The notes beneath the pieces are model-generated. The model did no database searches. It saw only the letters and a list, made by a program, of their open reading frames with translations, and was not told where the DNA came from. The position numbers and the translations under genes are program-made. From Nocardioides flavus (ex Wang et al. 2016) (GTDB lineage: Bacteria > Actinomycetota > Actinomycetes > Propionibacteriales > Nocardioidaceae): 64,000 nucleotides of DNA. The stretch is taken from assembly GCF_014653115.1 (NCBI RefSeq), contig NZ_BNAD01000011.1, positions 1-64,000 of the forward strand. The letters are read 5' to 3'. Shown here in pieces: positions 1-7,711 of this stretch; the first letter of the stretch is position 1; every line of letters starts with the position of its first letter.

Positions 1-150
1 ACCCCAGGCACGCCGTTCTCCTGTCACCGGTTCCTGTTCTTCGACAGCTCAGAAACCTAGGCAGGGAGCGGCGTGCCGCCACGACAGGCGCGCTCACCTA
101 CCCACAGATGTGTCAGGAGAGCCGGTTAACCGGTGGTTCCGCGGGCCCGT
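1..150. other. Intergenic region with inverted repeats
   Basis: No gene is seen here. GGCACGCCG at 7-15 has an exact inverted copy CGGCGTGCC at 69-77, and CTGTC/GACAG lie between them, so a branched RNA fold is possible. A 12-base palindrome CCGGTTAACCGG lies at 122-133, just past the stop of the minus-strand gene that ends at 151. It could contribute to termination, but it has no T tract and no loop, so this is weak. Confidence 0.3.
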
Positions 151-1854
151 TCAGCGCACCCGTCGCGGGACCTTGACCGTCACGGTGCGGGTGGTGATCC
201 CGTCGGCCGCGAGCGTGATCCGGACCTGCAGCCGCTTGCCGCGCAGCGCCCGTGTCACCGGCAGCCGCGCGCGGGTGGCCTTGCGGATCTTCCTCCCGTT
301 GGCGAACCAGCGGTAGGTCGTCCGTGACGGGGCCGGCGACCACGTGCCGGGGAACGCGCGCAGGGTCGTGCCGACCCGGGCCTTGCCCTTGACCCGCGGC
401 GCGGTGACCTGGCTGAAGGCCGTGGGGGCGGGCGTGGGCGTGGTGGTGGGGGCAGGTGCCGGCGCGGGCGCGGGCGCCGGCGCCGGGGGAGCCGTGGGCT
501 CGGGGTCGCTCGTCGGCGGCTCCGCAACGGTCGTGCCCACGTACACGAGGGCCTTGGGGGCGGGGCTCGCCCCCGTCGTCTCGGTCACCCGCAGGACCGG
601 CACGGTGGCGTCGATGACGCCGAGACTCACCTTGGTGGCTCCGGGGCCGGGGGTGACCTCACCCAGCAGGTCGCCGTCGCCCGACCACAGCTGCACCCAC
701 GACCCGGCCGGGTCCGAGCGCAGCAGGCAGACGAACTGCAGCTCCTCGGTGAGCAGCCAGGTGTGGTCGGCGCACTGGGCGGCAGAGGGGGAGCGCAGGG
801 ACGCCGATGCCACGCCCTGGACAGCCGACACGGACGCGAGCGCCGTGCCCAGCACGCCGACGAGGGTCGTTCCGTCGAGGACGGCGCCGCGACTGGCGAG
901 GTTGCCGGTGGGCCCGAGGTCCACTGCAGCCGTGAGTCGCTCCTCGACGGGACCGATGGCCGTCGGGTCGGCGTCGAAGACGGTCGCCTTGTGGTGGAGC
1001 ACGTCGCCCACGCGGTGGTTGTGCAGGATCAGGGCGTCCCCTGACGACGTTTCGGCGACCACGTGGGGCAGGGAGTCGGCTGCACCGGTGTACGTCTCGG
1101 GCAGCTCCTCGACCCGGGTCCAGGAGCCGTCGAGGTTGCGGGTCGCCCAGGCCGCGTGGTGGAAGCCGGAGCTGTCGCGCTGCATCACCACGTGGATCCC
1201 TGCGTCGGCAGTGACGTCGGCCAGCTGCGAGTCGCCGTCCCAGGCCGAGGTGGTGCCGGTGACCGTCTCCGGCGCGCCGAAGCCGGAGCCGTTGTCGATG
1301 GCGGCCTTGACCCTCAGGTAGCTGCCGCCGTCATACTGGTCCCAGGCCACGACCGTGCGGTCCTGGCCGTTGGCCACCAAGGGGTTGCCGAACGGCTCGA
1401 CCGGGATCTCACGGCGTGCTCCGACGCCGGACGCGGTCGCGCGACGGACGACCATCTGGTCGTCGGTGGTGCCGGGCACGTCCTCGCCCCAGACGACCTC
1501 GGCGGCTCCGTCGGCGCCCACGTCGAGGTGCTGCTGGTAGCTGTCGCGGTTGGGGTCGCTGATTAGGGCGGGTGGTCCCCACACGCCGTTCGTGCGCATG
1601 AGGAGCCAGGTCTCGCGGAGGTTGTCGTCGGTCGCGCCGGGAACGGTGTAGAGGACGGCCAGGGTGGTGCGCGCGGGGCTCGCGTCCGCGTCGACCACCG
1701 TGGCGGCGTCCGGGATGTCAACCCAGCCGGTGAGCCCGGACGCGGGCTCGGCCCCCACGGGACCGGTCGTCAGGTGGGCGAGGGCGGCTGCCGCCGTGAC
1801 CGACAGGGCGGTCCCCGCGACGGTGAGCAGGCCGGTGCGGCGATGAGATCCCAT
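151..1854 (-). CDS. Secreted protein with Pro/Ala/Thr-rich linker and C-terminal Ig-like domain
   Basis: A 567-residue exported protein of unknown function. The N-terminus (GSHRR, then a hydrophobic stretch ending in GPVGA about residue 35) is a Sec signal peptide. The central 400 residues contain Trp- and Gly/Asp-rich repeats such as TVVAWDQYDGG and AAEVVWGEDV, resembling the beta-propeller-like WG repeats of secreted actinobacterial proteins. A low-complexity linker of alternating Pro and Ala follows at about 450-485. The last 80 residues (RVKGKARVGTTLRAFPGTW, with TYRWFANGRKI) match the Ig-like module common at the ends of Nocardioides surface proteins. No sortase motif or membrane anchor is seen, so it is probably released or loosely wall-associated. 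It is transcribed alone and diverges from the IclR gene. The substrate or ligand cannot be told. Confidence 0.8.
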   Translation of the reverse strand: MGSHRRTGLLTVAGTALSVTAAAALAHLTTGPVGAEPASGLTGWVDIPDAATVVDADASPARTTLAVLYTVPGATDDNLRETWLLMRTNGVWGPPALISDPNRDSYQQHLDVGADGAAEVVWGEDVPGTTDDQMVVRRATASGVGARREIPVEPFGNPLVANGQDRTVVAWDQYDGGSYLRVKAAIDNGSGFGAPETVTGTTSAWDGDSQLADVTADAGIHVVMQRDSSGFHHAAWATRNLDGSWTRVEELPETYTGAADSLPHVVAETSSGDALILHNHRVGDVLHHKATVFDADPTAIGPVEERLTAAVDLGPTGNLASRGAVLDGTTLVGVLGTALASVSAVQGVASASLRSPSAAQCADHTWLLTEELQFVCLLRSDPAGSWVQLWSGDGDLLGEVTPGPGATKVSLGVIDATVPVLRVTETTGASPAPKALVYVGTTVAEPPTSDPEPTAPPAPAPAPAPAPAPTTTPTPAPTAFSQVTAPRVKGKARVGTTLRAFPGTWSPAPSRTTYRWFANGRKIRKATRARLPVTRALRGKRLQVRITLAADGITTRTVTVKVPRRVR

Positions 1855-1939
1855 GGTTCCCCCTTGCAGTGGTGGGCTGAGCCTAGGGCTTTCGTTGACT
1901 CCTGATCAACGAATTGCGGAAACGTGCGAAGGTGTCCCC

Positions 1940-2647
1940 ATGTCGGCCAGCCTGCTGCGAGGACTGCGGATCCTCGAGATGCTTGCTGACGAGCCGTTGG
2001 GGGTCAGCGAGCTCGCCCGTCGCCTGGGCGTCGACAAGGCAGGCGTGTCCCGCACCGTGGCCGCGCTGCAGCGCGAGGGCTGGGTCGACCGCACCGGCCG
2101 GCGGTGCGTGCTCGGACCCCGGGCGTTGGTCCTCGGCGGCGTGGCCGACGGGGCAGTCCTGGCCCGGGCGGGCGAGGTCGTCCACCGGGTCGGGCGGCGG
2201 GTCGACCTCACGGTCGTGGCCCTCCGCGTCGCCGGGACCGGGGTGCAGCCGCTCGCCCTCCACGAGGCCGTCGACGCAGGACCGCTGCGGGAGGCCGACG
2301 ACGCGTTCGAGCACCTCGTGTGCACCGCGGCGGGGATCGCGCTGCTCGCCCAGCTGCCGGACGACGCGGTGCGATCGCACCTGTCGCTGGACCCGTGGCC
2401 CGCGCTCGGCGGGGACGGACCGCGCGGCCCGGCGGATGCCGAGGGCCTCGTCGCACGCGTACGAGCGGGCGCGGCCGCGGTGGAGCACGGCTGGACCGCT
2501 CCGGGCCTCGCGTGCGTGGCGGTGCCCTGGCCGGACCTGGGGCCCGCACCCGGGGCGCTGGCCGTGGTGGGCCCGACGTCGAGGGTGTCCCTCCGGCTCG
2601 ACGAGCTCGTCCGGGTGCTGAGTGAGGCCGTCGCGCCTGCTCGTTAG
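1940..2647 (+). CDS. IclR-family transcriptional regulator
   Basis: A 235-residue DNA-binding regulator. The N-terminus has the IclR winged helix-turn-helix: SLLRGLRILEMLADEPLG is helix 1, and GVSELARRLGVDKAGVSRTV (about 19-40) is the reading head. The remainder corresponds to the GAF-like effector domain that binds a small carboxylic or aromatic ligand in this family, although similarity is weaker there. The ATG at 1940 is chosen because the HTH begins at once; the frame is open further upstream (to 1853), but those codons are not IclR-like. It diverges from the secreted-protein gene and is followed 21 bases later by rph, with which it has no functional link. Its target is not evident. Confidence 0.8.
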   Translation: MSASLLRGLRILEMLADEPLGVSELARRLGVDKAGVSRTVAALQREGWVDRTGRRCVLGPRALVLGGVADGAVLARAGEVVHRVGRRVDLTVVALRVAGTGVQPLALHEAVDAGPLREADDAFEHLVCTAAGIALLAQLPDDAVRSHLSLDPWPALGGDGPRGPADAEGLVARVRAGAAAVEHGWTAPGLACVAVPWPDLGPAPGALAVVGPTSRVSLRLDELVRVLSEAVAPAR

Positions 2648-2668
2648 GTCCTCGTTAGGGTCGTGGCC

Positions 2669-3397
2669 ATGACTGCGACCCCCCGTGCCGACGGCCGCGC
2701 CGACGACGAGCTCCGACCGATCACCATCACCCGCAACTGGCTCGACCACGCCGCCGGGTCCGTGCTCGTCGAGTTCGGCGGCACCCGCGTGCTGTGCGCG
2801 GCGTCGGCCTCGGAGGGCGTCCCGCGCTGGCGCAAGGGGTCCGGGCTCGGGTGGGTCACCGCGGAGTACGCGATGCTCCCCGCCGCGACCAACACCCGCT
2901 CCGACCGCGAGTCGGTCAAGGGCCGCATCGGTGGCCGCACCCACGAGATCTCGCGCCTGATCGGCCGCTCGCTGCGCGCCGTCATCGACTACCAGGCGCT
3001 CGGCGAGAACACGATCGTCCTCGACTGCGACGTCCTCCAGGCCGACGGCGGCACCCGCACCGCGGCGATCACCGGGGCGTACGTCGCCCTCGCCGACGCC
3101 GTCGCCCACCTGCGCTCCAGCGGTGCCCTCGCCGGCGAGCCGCTCACGGGCTCCGTGGCCGCCGTCAGCGTCGGGATCGTCGACGGCGTCCCGCGCCTCG
3201 ACCTCCCCTACGTCGAGGACGTCCGCGCCGAGACCGACATGAACGTCGTGATGACCGGCGACGGGAAGTTCGTCGAGGTGCAGGGCACCGCCGAGGGCGC
3301 CGCCTTCGACCGCGCCGAGCTCGACGCGCTGCTCGCCCTCGCGGAGAAGGGCTGCGCCGACCTCACCCGGCTGCAGCAGGAGGCCCTCGCCCGATGA
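2669..3397 (+). CDS. rph: Ribonuclease PH
   Basis: RNase PH removes nucleotides from the 3' end of tRNA precursors by phosphorolysis, using inorganic phosphate and releasing nucleoside diphosphates. The 242-residue length is normal. Family motifs are [16 protein letters not shown] (about 59-74), the arginine-rich segment [20 protein letters not shown] (75-94) and [10 protein letters not shown] (124-133), which carry the phosphate-binding arginines. The ATG at 2669 is preferred over an in-frame GTG six bases earlier. The stop overlaps the rdgB start (ATGA), a pairing conserved across Actinobacteria, so the two are cotranscribed. The acidic C-terminus ([20 protein letters not shown]) is typical. 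Confidence 0.97.
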   Translation: MTATPRADGRADDELRPITITRNWLDHAAGSVLVEFGGTRVLCAASASEGVPRWRKGSGLGWVTAEYAMLPAATNTRSDRESVKGRIGGRTHEISRLIGRSLRAVIDYQALGENTIVLDCDVLQADGGTRTAAITGAYVALADAVAHLRSSGALAGEPLTGSVAAVSVGIVDGVPRLDLPYVEDVRAETDMNVVMTGDGKFVEVQGTAEGAAFDRAELDALLALAEKGCADLTRLQQEALAR

Positions 3398-4026
3398 GGA
3401 TCTTCCTGGCCTCGGCCAACGCCAAGAAGATCCTCGAGATGCAGCGCATCCTCGCCGAGCACGTGCCCGGCATCGAGGTGCTCGGCATCGACGACGTCGA
3501 GGGCTACGTCGAGCCCGTCGAGGACGAGCCGACGTTCGAGGGCAACGCGCTGCTCAAGGCACGCGCCGGGGTCGCGGCCACCGGGCTGCCGTCGGTGGCC
3601 GACGACAGCGGGCTGTGCGTCGACGCGCTCAACGGCATGCCGGGCGTGCTCTCGGCGCGGTGGTCGGGCAGCTCGAAGGCCGTCGAGGGTGGGCGCGACG
3701 CCCGCAACAACGAGCTGCTGCTCGACCAGCTCCACGACGTGCCCGACGAGCGTCGTGGAGCGCACTTCACCTGCGCGGTCGCGTGGGTGCTGCCCGACGG
3801 GCGCGAACGCGTCGTCGAGGGCCGGATGGACGGCCGGATCATCCGCGAGGCGCGCGGCACCGGCGGCTTCGGCTACGACGTGGTCTTCGTCGCGGTCGAG
3901 CACGACGCCGAGGACCTCACCTCCGCCGAGCTCGGACCGGGGGAGAAGGACCCGATCTCCCACCGGGGTCGGGCGCTGCGCGAGCTCGCGCCGTACGTCG
4001 CCGCGGACCTCAGCGCTGCCGGCTGA
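3394..4026 (+). CDS. rdgB: Non-canonical purine NTP pyrophosphatase (RdgB/HAM1)
   Basis: Hydrolyses dITP, ITP and XTP to monophosphates plus pyrophosphate, so that deaminated purines are not built into DNA or RNA. It has 210 residues. The motif SANAKK (7-12) is the family's S/T-x-N-x-x-K nucleotide-binding start. [15 protein letters not shown] (about 69-83) carries the metal-binding Asp pair, and [11 protein letters not shown] and SHRGRAL are the substrate-binding C-terminal motifs. It overlaps rph by four bases. Its 3' end overlaps the convergent HAAS-domain gene by 17 bases (4010-4026), leaving no room for a separate terminator. Confidence 0.97.
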   Translation: MRIFLASANAKKILEMQRILAEHVPGIEVLGIDDVEGYVEPVEDEPTFEGNALLKARAGVAATGLPSVADDSGLCVDALNGMPGVLSARWSGSSKAVEGGRDARNNELLLDQLHDVPDERRGAHFTCAVAWVLPDGRERVVEGRMDGRIIREARGTGGFGYDVVFVAVEHDAEDLTSAELGPGEKDPISHRGRALRELAPYVAADLSAAG

Positions 4027-4663
4027 GCCGCCAGACGGTCCACGCCTGGAGGGCGAGGTAGGCCAGCGCCAGGGCGATGAAGACCGCTTGCAGCCACGCA
4101 GGCGGCACCGCTCCCAGCGACGAGCAGGTGGCATCGAGCGTGGTCGTGGTCGCGGTGCCGTCTGCCTGCACCACCGTCTCCTGCGCCCCGCCCGTGCACT
4201 CGTACGCGGCGAAGGACGCGTAGGCCGTCGTCAGCAGGACCACGGGGAACCCCGTGCCCAGGACCAGCAGCCCGAGGAGCTTCTCGCGAGCGCTCCACGC
4301 CGACAGGCTGAGCAGCACGAGCCCGGCGAGCCACATCGGCACGGCCACGAACCAGATCACGAAGAGCAGCTCCGCGCCGACCAGCATCGCCAGTGCGAGC
4401 CACCCGTACGAGGTGCGGGCTCGGCCCGCCGGCGTCGGGACCGGCCCACCGGCAGCGGTCACCAGCTCCTGCGGGGTGCCGAGGCGGTCGAGCGCCGTAC
4501 GCGCCTCGGCCTCACCCGCGGTGACGGGAAGCGCCTGGGCCAGGTGGTCGGTGATGTCGGCGACCAGCTCGCGCGCGTCCTCGGGCGGGAGCACGCGCGC
4601 GGCGTCGGCCAGGCGGTCGAGGTACGACCGGGCGAGCGGGTGCAGGTCGGTGTGGGTGGTCAT
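4010..4663 (-). CDS. HAAS/DUF1700-like signalling membrane protein
   Basis: A 217-residue membrane protein. The cytoplasmic N-terminus (LARSYLDRLADAARVLPPED then VADITDHLAQAL) is the HAAS helical domain that accompanies PadR repressors in Gram-positive bacteria. Three to four hydrophobic segments follow (YGWLALAMLVGAELLFVIW; WLAGLVLLSLSAW; LLGLLVLGTGFPVVLLTTAY; VFIALALAYLALQAWTV), with a probable extracytoplasmic loop holding two Cys (YECTGG and DATCSS). Its ATG shares one base with the padR stop, so they form one operon. It is presumably the membrane partner whose expression PadR controls; what it senses is unknown. Confidence 0.75.
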   Translation of the reverse strand: MTTHTDLHPLARSYLDRLADAARVLPPEDARELVADITDHLAQALPVTAGEAEARTALDRLGTPQELVTAAGGPVPTPAGRARTSYGWLALAMLVGAELLFVIWFVAVPMWLAGLVLLSLSAWSAREKLLGLLVLGTGFPVVLLTTAYASFAAYECTGGAQETVVQADGTATTTTLDATCSSLGAVPPAWLQAVFIALALAYLALQAWTVWRLSRQR

Positions 4664-4998
4664 CACGCCCCCTTCTGGAGCAGCTGGTCGACGGACCCCG
4701 CGAACTGGGCCCACGAGTGGCGGAACGAGTCGAGCGCTGCCCGGCCGGAGTCGGTCAGGGCGTAGTAGCGGCGGGGCGGCCCCGAGGGTGACTCCCGCCA
4801 GGCCGACTCGACGAGCTCGTCGCGCCGCAGGCGGCTGAGCAGCGGGTAGAGCGTGCCCTCGCTCGCCAGGAGCCCTGCGCCGGAGAGCTCGGACACCAGG
4901 TCGTAGCCGTAGCGCTCCCCGGACTGCAGGAGCGCGAGCACGCAGTGCTCGAGGACGCCGCGCCGCAGCTGGGTGCGAGCGGCGTCTCCGGTCGTCAT
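4663..4998 (-). CDS. PadR-family transcriptional regulator
   Basis: A 111-residue winged-helix repressor. HCVLALLQSGERYGYDLVSE and SEGTLYPLLSRLRRDELVES are the PadR signature, with the recognition helix around 46-56. The length fits the short PadR-s2 type, which has one C-terminal dimerisation helix. It is translationally coupled to the HAAS-domain gene downstream (TGATG). A perfect palindrome and a second near copy lie directly upstream of its start (5014-5043), consistent with autorepression; the site assignment is inference. Confidence 0.9.
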   Translation of the reverse strand: MTTGDAARTQLRRGVLEHCVLALLQSGERYGYDLVSELSGAGLLASEGTLYPLLSRLRRDELVESAWRESPSGPPRRYYALTDSGRAALDSFRHSWAQFAGSVDQLLQKGA

Positions 4999-5013
4999 GA
5001 GGTGAGGCTAGCC

Positions 5014-5043
5014 GCAAGGTACCTTGCGCGGCAAGGTACCTGG
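5014..5043. promoter_or_regulatory. Candidate PadR operator (tandem palindromes)
   Basis: GCAAGGTACCTTGC at 5014-5027 is a perfect 14-base palindrome. A second copy GCAAGGTACCTGG begins at 5031, 17 bases further on. Both lie 15-45 bases upstream of the padR start, where a dimeric PadR repressor would block the promoter. The sequence is seen; the assignment to this PadR protein is inferred from position and symmetry. Confidence 0.7.
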
Positions 5044-5073
5044 TCCGGGAGCGCTGCGGCCGGGAGCGAGGGC

Positions 5074-5949
5074 TCAGGCGGCCGGCGCTTGCTCGCGAGC
5101 GGCGACCTGCCGACTGACCCACATGCCCCACAGCGCCGCGAAGAGGAACATGACGAGCGAGTAGACGGCCGCGGGCACGGAGATCTCGACCTCGTCGAGC
5201 ACCTCGACCGCGACGAAGATCGCGAGCGTCGCGTTGTGGACCCCGACCTCCATGGACGAGGCGATGGCCTGCGGGCCGGTGACGCCGAGCGCCCGCGGCA
5301 CGTAGTAGCCGACCGCCAGGCTGATCGCGCAGAAGAGCGCGGCGATGAGGCCGACGTCGGCGAGGTAGTCGCCGACGTTCTCGCGCTGGTCGAGCAGGAT
5401 GCCGAGCACGAGGATCGCCAGGATCACCGCGGACCCGATGCGCACGGGCTTGTCCATGCGTCGGGCGAATCCGGGGGCGCGCCGGTTGACGACCATCCCG
5501 ATGCCGACGGGCAGCAGGATCAGCGCGAACACTTTGACGATCTCGACCAGGGGCATCGAGACGTCGTCCTGCCGGTCGTACCAGGCGATCGCCAGGCCGG
5601 TGATGAGCGGCAGTGTGACCACCGCGATGACCGTGTTGATCGCGGTGAGCGTGATGTTCAGCGCGACGTCGCCGCGGAACAGGTGGCTGAACAGGTTTGC
5701 CGTCGTCCCGCCGGGGGACGCCGCCAGCAGCAGCATGCCGATCCCGAGCAGCGCCGGCAGGTCGAAGAGCAGCACGAGGCCGAAGCAGATCGCGGGCAGC
5801 AGGACGATCTGGCAGCCCAGCGCGATCGCGACGGCCTTCGGGGCGCGGCCCACGCGCCGGAAGTCGGCGAGGGTCAGGTCGAGGCCGAGGCCGAACATGA
5901 TGATCGCGAGGGCGAGGGGCAGTCCGACGGTGGTCAGCGCGGAGTCCAT
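5074..5949 (-). CDS. Bile acid:sodium symporter family transporter (BASS)
   Basis: A 291-residue integral membrane protein with about nine hydrophobic helices. AASPGGTTANLFSHL (about 97-111) and MEVGVHNATLAI (about 233-244) match the two crossing-helix motifs of the BASS/ASBT fold, the second corresponding to the conserved E-x-G-x-Q/H-N sodium site. Such proteins couple sodium entry to uptake of organic anions (bile acids, pantoate or keto acids in characterised members). It is a single-gene unit; no neighbour indicates the substrate. Confidence 0.85.
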   Translation of the reverse strand: MDSALTTVGLPLALAIIMFGLGLDLTLADFRRVGRAPKAVAIALGCQIVLLPAICFGLVLLFDLPALLGIGMLLLAASPGGTTANLFSHLFRGDVALNITLTAINTVIAVVTLPLITGLAIAWYDRQDDVSMPLVEIVKVFALILLPVGIGMVVNRRAPGFARRMDKPVRIGSAVILAILVLGILLDQRENVGDYLADVGLIAALFCAISLAVGYYVPRALGVTGPQAIASSMEVGVHNATLAIFVAVEVLDEVEISVPAAVYSLVMFLFAALWGMWVSRQVAAREQAPAA

Positions 5950-6006
5950 GCGCGGACCCTAGTGGTGACAGGCGTCACACGGAGGGGACTCGCTGTGGAA
6001 CAGGGG

Positions 6007-6079
6007 TGCGCTCGGAGAGATTCGAACTCTCACTGGCCACGACCTAAACGTGGTGCCTCTGCCGTTGGGCTACGAGCGC
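6007..6079 (-). tRNA. tRNA with UAG anticodon (Leu), class-I shape
   Basis: Read on the minus strand, this folds as a full cloverleaf: acceptor GCGCTCG/CGAGCGC, a short D stem GCC/GGC, anticodon stem CCACG/CGTGG with loop TTTAGGT, a 5-base variable loop (CCAGT), and T stem GAGAG/CTCTC with TTCGAAT. The anticodon is TAG, which reads CUA leucine codons. The discriminator is A, as in leucine tRNAs, and CCA is not encoded. The variable region is only five bases, whereas bacterial leucine tRNAs normally have a long variable arm, so the amino acid identity needs proof. It sits directly downstream of bcp on the same strand. Confidence 0.75.
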
Positions 6080-6089
6080 GGGCGGGGGA

Positions 6090-6563
6090 TCAGTCCAACC
6101 CTAGGTCCCGGCGCAGCTTGGCGACGTGTCCGGTGGCCTTCACGTTGTACTGGGCGAGCTCGACCGTCCCGTCCTCGTCGATGACGAAGGTCGAGCGGAT
6201 CACGCCCTCGACCTCCTTGCCGTAGAGCTTCTTCGTGCCGTACGCGCCGTAGGCCCGGTGCACCGCGAGGTCCTCGTCGGAGAGCAGCGTCAGCGTGAGT
6301 GCGTCGCGCTCGCGGAACTTCGCGAGCTTGGCGGGCTTGTCCTTGGAGACGCCGAGGACCTCGTAGCCGGCGCCGCGCAGCGAGTCGAGGGACTCGGAGA
6401 AGTCGCAGGCCTGCTTGGTGCAACCGGGCGTCATCGCGGCGGGGTAGAAGTAGAGGATCACCTTCCGGCCGCGCAGGTCGGCCAGGCTGACCTGCTCCCC
6501 GGTGTCGCTGGCGAGGGTGAAGTCGGGGGCGGTGTCGCCGGGGGCGAGGCGGTCGTCGGCCAT
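6090..6563 (-). CDS. bcp: Thioredoxin-dependent thiol peroxidase (bacterioferritin comigratory protein)
   Basis: A cytoplasmic peroxiredoxin that reduces hydrogen peroxide and organic hydroperoxides. The 157 residues match the family's usual length. The motif TPGCTKQACDF places the peroxidatic Cys at 48 and a resolving Cys at 53, the C-x4-C spacing of the BCP/PrxQ class; YFYPAAMTPG is the conserved loop before the catalytic Cys. GTVELAQYNVKATGHV near the C-terminus is typical. It lies just upstream of the class-I tRNA and probably shares its transcript. A divergent promoter region with a Nur box separates it from the ECF transporter. Confidence 0.95.
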   Translation of the reverse strand: MADDRLAPGDTAPDFTLASDTGEQVSLADLRGRKVILYFYPAAMTPGCTKQACDFSESLDSLRGAGYEVLGVSKDKPAKLAKFRERDALTLTLLSDEDLAVHRAYGAYGTKKLYGKEVEGVIRSTFVIDEDGTVELAQYNVKATGHVAKLRRDLGLD

Positions 6564-6618
6564 GGGGTCTCCTGGTGCGGGTCGTGAGCGGTCGGGAATG
6601 GCTGGTGCCGAGTGGTTG

Positions 6619-6635
6619 TTGCAACATCATTGCAA
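6619..6635. promoter_or_regulatory. Candidate Nur (nickel uptake regulator) box
   Basis: TTGCAA-CATCA-TTGCAA reads exactly as the tTGCaa-N5-ttGCAA box described for the Fur-family nickel regulator Nur in Streptomyces. It lies 82 bases upstream of the GTG start of the cbiM-like gene and 56 bases upstream of bcp on the other strand. Nickel-loaded Nur at this site would repress the transporter, which suggests that the transporter carries nickel. Confidence 0.7.
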
Positions 6636-6716
6636 TAAGGTCGAGGAGTGCCGGCGCGGTACCGGGGGGTCCGTGCCGGCCACCAGACATCCAACCAGCC
6701 CACCGAGGAGCGACGC

Positions 6717-7406
6717 GTGCACGTGCCCGACGGCTTCCTCGACGCCCCCACCTCGGTGGCCACCGGCGTCGTGGCGGCAGCAGCAGTGGCGGTGGCGCTC
6801 CGCGCTGCGCGCCACGAGCTCGACGACCGTACGGCTCCCAGGGCGGGGCTGGTCGCGACCTTCGTGTTCGCCGCGCAGATGATCAACTTCCCGGTCGGCG
6901 CGGGCACGAGCGGGCACCTCATGGGCGGGGCGCTCGCCGCGGTCCTCGCCGGGCCGTGGACCGCCGTGCTGTGCCTCGCGGTCGTGCTGCTCGTGCAGGC
7001 ACTGCTCATGGCGGACGGTGGCATCACCGCGCTCGGCACCAACATCACCCTCATCGGCATCGTCACCGTCGCCGTGGGATGGGCGGTCTTCGTGCTCCTG
7101 CGCCGCGTCCTGCCCAAGCGCCTCGAGATGGTCGCGCCCGCCGCCGCGGCCGGTGCCCTGGCCAGCGTGCCGGTCGCCGCCCTGCTGTTCACCGGGTTGT
7201 TCGCCATCGGCGGCAACGCCCCCGTGGACCTCGCCGCGGTCGCCACCGCGATGTTCGGCTGGCACACCGTGATCGGCATCGGTGAGGCGGTCATCACCGG
7301 CCTTGTCGTCGCCAGCGTCGTCGCGACCCGCCCCGACCTCGTCCACGGGGCGCGGCCGCTGATCGCCGAGCGCGAGCTCGTGACCCGGAAGGTCGTGCCG
7401 TCGTGA
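6717..7406 (+). CDS. cbiM: ECF transporter substrate-specific protein CbiM/NikM
   Basis: The metal-specific membrane component of an energy-coupling-factor importer for Co2+ or Ni2+ (229 residues). The mature N-terminus HVPDGFLDAP is diagnostic: the His at position 2 of CbiM/NikM chelates the metal with the N-terminal amine, which fixes the start at the GTG at 6717 behind a good site (gaggagcgac). NFPVGAGTSGHLMGG and MADGGITALGTNI are the other metal-site loops. There are about six helices. It overlaps the next gene by 4 bases. Corrinoid genes and a cobalamin riboswitch are absent, while a Nur box precedes it, so nickel is the more likely cargo (inference). Confidence 0.92.
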   Translation: MHVPDGFLDAPTSVATGVVAAAAVAVALRAARHELDDRTAPRAGLVATFVFAAQMINFPVGAGTSGHLMGGALAAVLAGPWTAVLCLAVVLLVQALLMADGGITALGTNITLIGIVTVAVGWAVFVLLRRVLPKRLEMVAPAAAAGALASVPVAALLFTGLFAIGGNAPVDLAAVATAMFGWHTVIGIGEAVITGLVVASVVATRPDLVHGARPLIAERELVTRKVVPS

Positions 7407-7711
7407 GCACACGCCGCTTCCTCGCCGTGGCCCTGGTGGTCAGCCTGCTCGTCGCCGGGGTCGCGAGCTACTACGCCAGCTCGCACCCCGACGGCCTCGA
7501 GTACGTCGCCGAGCAGACCGGGTTCATCGACTCCGCGAAGGACTCCGCCACCGCCGACAGCCCGCTCGCCGACTACCAGACCTCCGGCGTGGACGACCCC
7601 CGGCTCAGCGGTGGCCTCGCCGGGGTGATCGGCGTGCTGGTGATGCTCGTCCTGAGCACCGGTCTCTTCTGGCTGGTGCGACGCCGCGAGCCGGCCGACG
7701 GCAGGGACTGA
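7403..7711 (+). CDS. cbiN: CbiN/NikN-type PDGLE-domain protein of the metal ECF transporter
   Basis: A 102-residue accessory membrane protein with an N-terminal helix (FLAVALVVSLLVAGVASYY), an extracytoplasmic loop with the HPDGLEYVAEQTGF (PDGLE) motif, and a C-terminal helix (GVIGVLVMLVLSTGLFWLV). Small proteins of this type form a complex with CbiM and help to load metal. It overlaps cbiM (GTGA), and cbiQ begins at its last base. The PDGLE form occurs with both nickel and cobalt systems. Confidence 0.88.
   Translation: MSTRRFLAVALVVSLLVAGVASYYASSHPDGLEYVAEQTGFIDSAKDSATADSPLADYQTSGVDDPRLSGGLAGVIGVLVMLVLSTGLFWLVRRREPADGRD

Noticed and set aside
1853..2647. Longer IclR protein starting at 1853
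   Set aside because: The first 29 codons show no similarity and the HTH begins right after the ATG at 1940.
6564..6716. Cobalamin riboswitch before cbiM
   Set aside because: Only 153 bases are available, with no recognisable B12 box; the Nur box explains the regulation better.
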